This document shows positions 6,145 to 10,610 of a stretch of 10,610 nt of DNA, piece after piece. Each line of letters begins with the position of its first letter. Positions within the stretch are counted from its first letter, which is position 1. The notes below the pieces were generated by a model, which had not been told where the DNA came from, ran no database searches, and worked only from the letters and a program-made list of their open reading frames with translations. A program made the position numbers and the translations under genes. The DNA is from an uncultured Verrucomicrobiota bacterium (lineage in GTDB: Bacteria; Verrucomicrobiota; Verrucomicrobiia; Limisphaerales; UBA9464): contig CAIYFP010000199.1 in assembly GCA_903925515.1 (NCBI GenBank), positions 1 through 10,610 of the forward strand, written 5' to 3'.

Positions 6145-7575
6145 TCACGCCATCAACGCCGGCACCACCCGCGCCCCCGTCACTTCCGCGTCCGTCAGGC
6201 TCGCCTCCCGCCCCTCGTGCGGATGGTTCAGCAGCCGATGGTCGATCCCCATCGCGTGCAGCAGCGTCGCATGGAAGTCGTGCACGCTCACCACGTCCTG
6301 CACCGCTCGATACCCGAACTCGTCCGTCGCCCCATGCACATGGCCGGCACGGAACCCGCCGCCCGCCACCCAAAGCGAGAACGCATGACGGTTGTGGTCC
6401 CGGCCGTCCGCCCCCTGCGAGATGGGCAGCCGCCCGAACTCGCCGGTCCACAGGACCACCGTCGAGTCCAGCAGTCCACGAGCCTTCAGGTCCTTCACCA
6501 GCGCCGCGCTGGGCTGGTCCGATGCGGCGCACAAGCCCTTGAGGCGCTCGGCGTTCTTGTCGTGAGTGTCCCAGGGCTGGCCGTTGAGGAACAACTGCAC
6601 GAACCGTGCCCCGCGCTCCACCAACCTCCGCGCCAACAGGCATCGCCGCCCGTACTCCGCCGTCACCGGGTTGTCCAACCCGTACATCCGCCGCGTCGCC
6701 TCGCTCTCGCCGGAAAGGTCCAGCACCTCCGGCACCGTCGCCTGCATCCGCGCCGCCGTCTCGAAGTTGCTGATGCGCGCCGCCAGCTCCGTGTCGTCCG
6801 GGTGCGCCGCCGCATGGGCGCGGTTCAGGCGGTCCAGCAACGCGAGCTGGTTCGAACGCGCCGCGCCCATGAGATGCCCGGGAGTCCTCAGGTGGAACAC
6901 CGGCGACGGCCCGCCCCGGAACGCCGTGCCCTGGTACACCGCCGGGAGGAAGCCCGACGACCAATTGCGCTCGCCATCCACCGGCAGGCCGCCCGGGTCC
7001 GCCAACACCACGTAGGACGGCAGGTTCGCGTTCTCCGTCCCCAGCCCGTACAGCAGCCACGACCCCAGCGTGGGCAAGCCCGCAAGGAACCGCCCCGTGT
7101 GCATGATCCGCAACGCTGACTCATGGTCCACCGACCCCGTCGTCATCGAGCGCACCAGCAGGATGTCGTCGGCAATCGTCCCCGCATGCGGCAGCAGCTC
7201 GGACAGCTCCATCCCGCAGCGGCCATGCCGCCGGAACGCGTAGGGAGCTCCCAGCACGTTGCCCGCCTGCTTGTCGAAGTGCACCTCAAGGTCGCCCCCC
7301 GGATAAGGCTTGCCGCTCCACCGGTTCAAGGCCGGCTTCGGATCAAACAAGTCCATCTGGCTCGGCCCGCCATGCTGGAACAGGCTGATCACCGCCCGCG
7401 CCCGCGGACGATGCGTCGGGAAGGCCACGGTCGCCCCGGCACCGCCCCCGGCGCCGCTCGCCAACGCGCCGCCGCGCGCCATCAGGTCCGCCAACGCCAA
7501 CGCCCCCAGCCCGCCCGCCGTCCGCGCAAGGAACGCCCGGCGCCCCAGACCCATCGCATGCCCCCTCGCGTTCAT
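6145..7575 (-). CDS. DUF1501 domain protein with twin-arginine signal
   Basis: The 476-residue protein belongs to the DUF1501 family, related to the alkaline phosphatase/sulfatase fold and abundant in Planctomycetes and Verrucomicrobia; its biochemical role is not established. The N terminus GLGRRAFLARTAGGLGALALADLMA has a twin-arginine motif (Arg12-Arg13) and a hydrophobic stretch, predicting Tat export. Family landmarks are FQHGGPSQMDLFDPKP, KPYPGGDLEVHF, LLVRSMTTGSVDHESALRIMHTG, LPSYVVLADPGGLP, VVLWTGEFGRLPISQGADGRDHNRHAFSLWVAGGG and GATDEFGYRAVQDVVSVHDFHATLLHAMGIDHRLL. The length is typical. ATG 7575 forms an ATGA overlap with the upstream stop codon, implying coupling, and gives the usual distance to the Arg pair. 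ATG 7554, preceded by AGGGGG, is a possible alternative. It is the second gene of the unit begun by the DUF1549/DUF1553 protein, its usual partner. Confidence 0.95.
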   Translation of the reverse strand: MNARGHAMGLGRRAFLARTAGGLGALALADLMARGGALASGAGGGAGATVAFPTHRPRARAVISLFQHGGPSQMDLFDPKPALNRWSGKPYPGGDLEVHFDKQAGNVLGAPYAFRRHGRCGMELSELLPHAGTIADDILLVRSMTTGSVDHESALRIMHTGRFLAGLPTLGSWLLYGLGTENANLPSYVVLADPGGLPVDGERNWSSGFLPAVYQGTAFRGGPSPVFHLRTPGHLMGAARSNQLALLDRLNRAHAAAHPDDTELAARISNFETAARMQATVPEVLDLSGESEATRRMYGLDNPVTAEYGRRCLLARRLVERGARFVQLFLNGQPWDTHDKNAERLKGLCAASDQPSAALVKDLKARGLLDSTVVLWTGEFGRLPISQGADGRDHNRHAFSLWVAGGGFRAGHVHGATDEFGYRAVQDVVSVHDFHATLLHAMGIDHRLLNHPHEGREASLTDAEVTGARVVPALMA

Positions 7576-10352
7576 TCGAGATAAAGGAAACCGTTCGACG
7601 CGATCAACGACTGGCACAGGTCCTCCCATGCGCCCTCGATGCCACGAGCCGCCGCCTGCCCCTCCAGAAACAACTCCGCCGCCGCCCGCTCCTCAGACGT
7701 CGGCGGCCGGCCGTAGGCCCGCACGAACGCCGAGGTCAACCGCGCGCCCGCGCCCGGATGCTCGCCCGCCAACGTCCGCGCCATGTCCCGGCCGCGTCGC
7801 ACGCAAAACTCGGAGTTCAACTGCGCCAACGATTGCAATGGCATCGTCGTCGTCGCCCGCCGCGTGCACGTGAACACGATCGAGGGCGCGTCAAACGTCC
7901 CAAGGAACGTCGGCACCTGCGTCCGCCGCGACTGGAGGAACACCGTCCGCGCCAGCCCTCCCGGGCGCGACTCGTCCGGGGCCACCTCGCCGTCGGCGGC
8001 GCGAGGCGTGGGGACGTACGGCCCCGACGCCTTCCCCTCCATGACGCCCGCCGCCGCGAGCATGCCGTCACGGATGGACTCGGCGTCGAGACGGCGCAGC
8101 GGGAAACGCCAGAGCAGGCGATTCGACGGGTCCACGCGCAGGGCAGGGCCGCGCGGGACGCTGGCCTGCCGGAAGGTCGCGCTGAGCAGGATCTCGCGGT
8201 GCAACGCCTTCATGTCCCAGCCGTGGGCCAGCCGCGCTGCCAGCACCTCCAGCAATTCCGGGTGCGTCGGACGCGATCCGCTCAGCCCGAGGTTGTCCGG
8301 CGTGGAAACAATCCCCGTCCCGAAGTAATGCTGCCATGCGCGGTTGACGGCCACGCGCGCCACCAGCCCGGCCTGCGGCGATCCCCGCTCGAACAACCAA
8401 TCCGCCAGCGCGCGGCGTCGCCCGGTCGTCGTCGCCGTCGGGCGCGCCTCCGGTTGGGGTCCGTTCCCAAGGAACGCGGGGACGAGGGGCGGGACGGGTT
8501 CTCCGGGCGTCTTCGGGTTGCCACGCTTGAGCAAGGGCACCGGCGGCGCCTCCGGGCCCGAGTCGGTCGTCCAGGCAATCTTCCCGGGCTCCGGCGTGCG
8601 GCGCGCCTCGGCAACGCGAACCATGCCTTCCACCGCCACCTTGCGCTCGCCCAGCTCCTTGCGGAAGGACGCATCCGCCGCAACCCATGCCGGGTCGTCG
8701 TGCGCCGATGCCTCCACCATCACATGATCCACGACGAAGCTGCGTCCGCAGCAGTACTCCAAGCCGAACGCGCCCGGCGGCAGGTCCGCATCCTCCAGCA
8801 CCAGGGCGGCGCCATCGGCCACGCCATCGACAAGGTGCTCAAGGTCGAGCTGGCCGTCCCCGCGCCGGGTGATGCGGACGCCATAGTTGCGCCCGGGTTG
8901 ATAGCCAGTCCTCCCGATCTTGCCGCGCTGGCTCGCGTCCGGCCCCGGGTAATCCAGGTCCACCGCCGACGCGCCTCCGGGGTGGCCGTCCACGAGGATG
9001 TTGCCGCCGGGGACCTTGCCGTTGTCGTTGAAGTCATGGGCGGCGATGAAGTAGCCGATGCGCTCGGCCGGGGCGCCCTTTGCGGACAACCGGTTGTCCA
9101 CGAGGTCGAACGTCGCCTGGATCCATGCCCCGGGAGCCATGGGCCGCCAATCAAACGATTGGACGGTGCAAAGCCAGCGGTCGCCGCCGCCACCGCCCTC
9201 CACGACGTGCAATCGGCCGTCGCGCACGAACGCACCCGGGACGGTCTCGGAGTCCACTCGCACGGGGGGCGAGCCGCCGGGGGCTTCGTCTCCGGGCGCC
9301 GTGTTGGACCAACGCGGCGCCAGGGTCGTGCCCGGGACGAATTCGTCGGAGAACAGGACGCGTCCGGCGGGGCGGTGGACGTGGGCCCATTCGCGGAGGC
9401 TGGCGCGGGCCGCCTCGACCTCGCGATCCACCCCGGCCTCGCGTTCCTTCCATGCCTCCAGCTCGCCGGGCATGGCGGCGCGCACGATGCGCTCGTTGGG
9501 TTTCGTCCACTTCTCGACGTGGAACGCCGGGTAAAGGAACGCCTGGAGGCCGTAGTATTCCCGCTGGGTCAGCGGCTCGAACTTGTGGTCATGGCACTTG
9601 GCGCACTGGAGCGTCAGGCCAAGCAGGCTCGTCCCCACCACCTGCACGGCCGATTCCAACGCGTAATAGCGGTCCACCCGGACCTCGTCGGGGTTGCCAT
9701 CGCTCTCCCCCGATCCGTCCTGCCCGTTGCGAAGGAAATGGGTCGCCTCCAGCAGCTCGACCACCCCGGCCGAGACGGGCTGTCCAGGTTGCCATCCCGA
9801 AAGCTCGTCGCCCGCCAGTTGCTCGCGCACGAACTGGTCAAACGGCTTGTTCTGGTTCACCGACCGGATGACGTAGTCGCGATACCGAAAAGCAAGCGGG
9901 CGGTCCGAGTCCGCGTTGAAGTAGCCGTTGGAATCGGCGTACCCGGCCGCGTCAAGCCATAGCTTGCCCCATCGCTCCCCGTGGCGCGGCGACGCCAGCA
10001 ACCGGTCCACGACGCGCTCCCATGCGCCGGGTCGCGCATCCGCGACGAAGGCCCCGACCTCCGCCTCCGAGGGCGGCAGCCCCGTCACGAGAAAGGTTGC
10101 GCGGCGCAGCAGCACCTCACGCGATGCCTCCGGCGACGGCCGAAGTCCCTCGGCCGCCATCGCGCCTGCCACAAGGGAATCCACCGGGGCGCCACCGAGG
10201 CCGGACGCCGGCTTCAACGGCTGGAACGCCCAATGCGCGGCGGGCTGGGACGCCGACGAGGCCCACGCCAGGATACAGGCGAGCCCTGACGCGAGCCCTG
10301 CACGCGTCCGCACGGCGAGGACCCGACGGGGATGGAACGCTCGACGACCCAC
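7572..10352 (-). CDS. DUF1549/DUF1553 (PSD1-type) protein with inserted concanavalin-like region
   Basis: Large exported protein of 926 residues, found mainly in Planctomycetes and Verrucomicrobia next to DUF1501 proteins; its function is unproven. A Sec-type signal (about residues 15-36) precedes HWAFQPLKP. The DUF1549 domain (about 55-265) includes ERWGKLWLDAAGYADSNGY, YRDYVIRSVNQNKPFDQFVREQLAGDE and LTLQCAKCHDHKFEPLTQREYY. In the last of these, Cys250-x-x-Cys253-His254 is a haem c-like CxxCH. Residues about 330-545 form an insert (VLFSDEF to VMVEA) resembling a LamG/DUF1080-like beta-sandwich. The DUF1553 domain (about 640-900) has VNRAWQHYFGTGIVSTPDNLG and QSLAQLNSEFCVRRGRDMA. The N-terminal cytochrome domain (PSCyt1) of longer relatives is absent. 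The start is GTG 10352, with GTG 10313 as an alternative; AAGGAGG lies unusually far upstream. Coupled by ATGA to the DUF1501 gene. Confidence 0.93.
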   Translation of the reverse strand: MGRRAFHPRRVLAVRTRAGLASGLACILAWASSASQPAAHWAFQPLKPASGLGGAPVDSLVAGAMAAEGLRPSPEASREVLLRRATFLVTGLPPSEAEVGAFVADARPGAWERVVDRLLASPRHGERWGKLWLDAAGYADSNGYFNADSDRPLAFRYRDYVIRSVNQNKPFDQFVREQLAGDELSGWQPGQPVSAGVVELLEATHFLRNGQDGSGESDGNPDEVRVDRYYALESAVQVVGTSLLGLTLQCAKCHDHKFEPLTQREYYGLQAFLYPAFHVEKWTKPNERIVRAAMPGELEAWKEREAGVDREVEAARASLREWAHVHRPAGRVLFSDEFVPGTTLAPRWSNTAPGDEAPGGSPPVRVDSETVPGAFVRDGRLHVVEGGGGGDRWLCTVQSFDWRPMAPGAWIQATFDLVDNRLSAKGAPAERIGYFIAAHDFNDNGKVPGGNILVDGHPGGASAVDLDYPGPDASQRGKIGRTGYQPGRNYGVRITRRGDGQLDLEHLVDGVADGAALVLEDADLPPGAFGLEYCCGRSFVVDHVMVEASAHDDPAWVAADASFRKELGERKVAVEGMVRVAEARRTPEPGKIAWTTDSGPEAPPVPLLKRGNPKTPGEPVPPLVPAFLGNGPQPEARPTATTTGRRRALADWLFERGSPQAGLVARVAVNRAWQHYFGTGIVSTPDNLGLSGSRPTHPELLEVLAARLAHGWDMKALHREILLSATFRQASVPRGPALRVDPSNRLLWRFPLRRLDAESIRDGMLAAAGVMEGKASGPYVPTPRAADGEVAPDESRPGGLARTVFLQSRRTQVPTFLGTFDAPSIVFTCTRRATTTMPLQSLAQLNSEFCVRRGRDMARTLAGEHPGAGARLTSAFVRAYGRPPTSEERAAAELFLEGQAAARGIEGAWEDLCQSLIASNGFLYLE

Positions 10353-10371
10353 GGAACCCCGAGACGCTGCG

Positions 10372-10378
10372 CCTCCTT
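10372..10378 (-). promoter_or_regulatory. Shine-Dalgarno-like AAGGAGG at unusual distance
   Basis: On the minus strand AAGGAGG is a near-ideal anti-16S match. However, 19 bases separate it from GTG 10352, well beyond the usual 5-10, and no other start codon of any frame lies between. Either spacing is relaxed, the leader folds, or the motif is accidental. Confidence 0.4.
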
Positions 10379-10386
10379 GGGGAAAC

Positions 10387-10427
10387 TGGGAAGAGGCTTC
10401 CCAAATCCACGCGCAAGATTCTTGCGC
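10387..10427. repeat. Paired perfect hairpins containing the dispersed 19-bp repeat, copy 2
   Basis: The first hairpin is TGGGAAG (10387-10393), loop AGG, CTTCCCA (10397-10403). After the spacer AATCCAC the second hairpin is GCGCAAGA (10411-10418), centre T, TCTTGCGC (10420-10427). The 19-mer shared with 5930-5948 spans 10398-10416, taking the right arm of the first stem and the left arm of the second. The design resembles REP/BIME-like palindromic units, or a double operator or leader structure for the downstream minus-strand operon. Confidence 0.7.
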
Positions 10428-10610
10428 TCACGGTTCCGGAGCCCAGGCAATGGGGTCACATCTAAAGCATTGGTTCTGCTGCAAAACCCATTCCGGGCCG
10501 TTTTCACCCCATCCAATCACCTTCCACGAAAACCAAAACGCCCCATAAGCAAAAAGGTATCGTTACCGATTTGAACGCCTCAAAGCGCCGGCGATTCGAT
10601 TCCAAAAACA

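Larger units (their letters stand above)
10353..10610 (-). promoter_or_regulatory. Upstream region of the DUF1549/DUF1553 operon
   Basis: No credible gene lies here. G+C falls clearly from about 10450 to the right edge, as expected for a promoter region. I could not find a convincing -35/-10 pair. The minus-strand stretch with TTTGCA followed by TGCTTTAGAT (about 10460-10490) is only a weak candidate. Two perfect hairpins (10387-10403 and 10411-10427) lie between the AT-richer part and the start codon. If transcription starts to their right, both would sit in the mRNA leader. Confidence 0.45.

Noticed and set aside
5501..6388. 295-codon plus-strand open frame across the convergent spacer
   Set aside because: It runs into the 3' end of the DUF1501 gene on the opposite strand, shows no domain or codon pattern like its neighbours, and is explained by the rarity of stops at high G+C.
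9591..9605. CxxCH motif as proof of a cytochrome c
   Set aside because: The CAKCHDHK stretch is a regular part of the DUF1549 domain. Haem attachment is not established from one motif, and the usual separate cytochrome domain is absent here.
7758..9962. 734-codon plus-strand open frame opposite the DUF1549/DUF1553 gene
   Set aside because: The Arg/His/Val-rich translation has no domain. The minus strand carries an unmistakable multi-domain protein over the same bases.

Overview
The window comes from a high-GC bacterium, by eye around 70 % G+C, most likely a member of the Verrucomicrobiota or a relative in the PVC superphylum. The main evidence is the minus-strand pair of a DUF1549/DUF1553 (PSD1-type) protein followed by a DUF1501 protein. 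That pair is a hallmark of Planctomycetes and Verrucomicrobia. The short ceramidase-like protein and the lipoprotein amidase point the same way. The phylum call is an inference; no marker gene here settles it.

Left half, plus strand: the window opens inside a glyceraldehyde-3-phosphate dehydrogenase gene (positions 1-389), which ends at a strong intrinsic terminator (411-454). Next come dihydrofolate reductase (folA, 487-978) and, overlapping its 3' end, an exported C39-like cysteine peptidase (963-2132). A LytTR-type response regulator with no kinase beside it follows (2199-2975). An exported neutral-ceramidase-like hydrolase (3065-4417) and a lipoprotein N-acetylmuramoyl-L-alanine amidase of the Amidase_2 family (4441-5433) complete this half. 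Three of these products are predicted to act outside the cytoplasm on protein, amide-linked lipid or peptidoglycan, so this looks like envelope functions placed beside housekeeping genes.

Middle: 5434-6144 is a spacer of about 710 bases between convergent units. I see no credible gene in it, but it is dense in inverted repeats. The clearest is a 42-base two-part hairpin at 5703-5744. The spacer also holds a 19-base sequence (5930-5948) that recurs exactly at 10398-10416.

Right half, minus strand: a two-gene unit reads leftward, the DUF1549/DUF1553 protein (10352-7572) and then the DUF1501 protein (7575-6145), joined by an ATGA stop/start overlap. The first protein carries an inserted region of about 215 residues that resembles a concanavalin-like fold. 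Its upstream region (10353-10610) contains two adjacent perfect hairpins (10387-10403 and 10411-10427), and the recurring 19-mer spans the junction between them.

I found no convincing new defence, mobile or biosynthetic system. The points most worth following up are the paired-hairpin dispersed repeat, the near-exclusive use of NCA codons before tryptophan with a general excess of CATG, a C-rich leader without a Shine-Dalgarno sequence shared by two genes, and a strand-composition change near position 8050 inside the DUF1549/DUF1553 gene.
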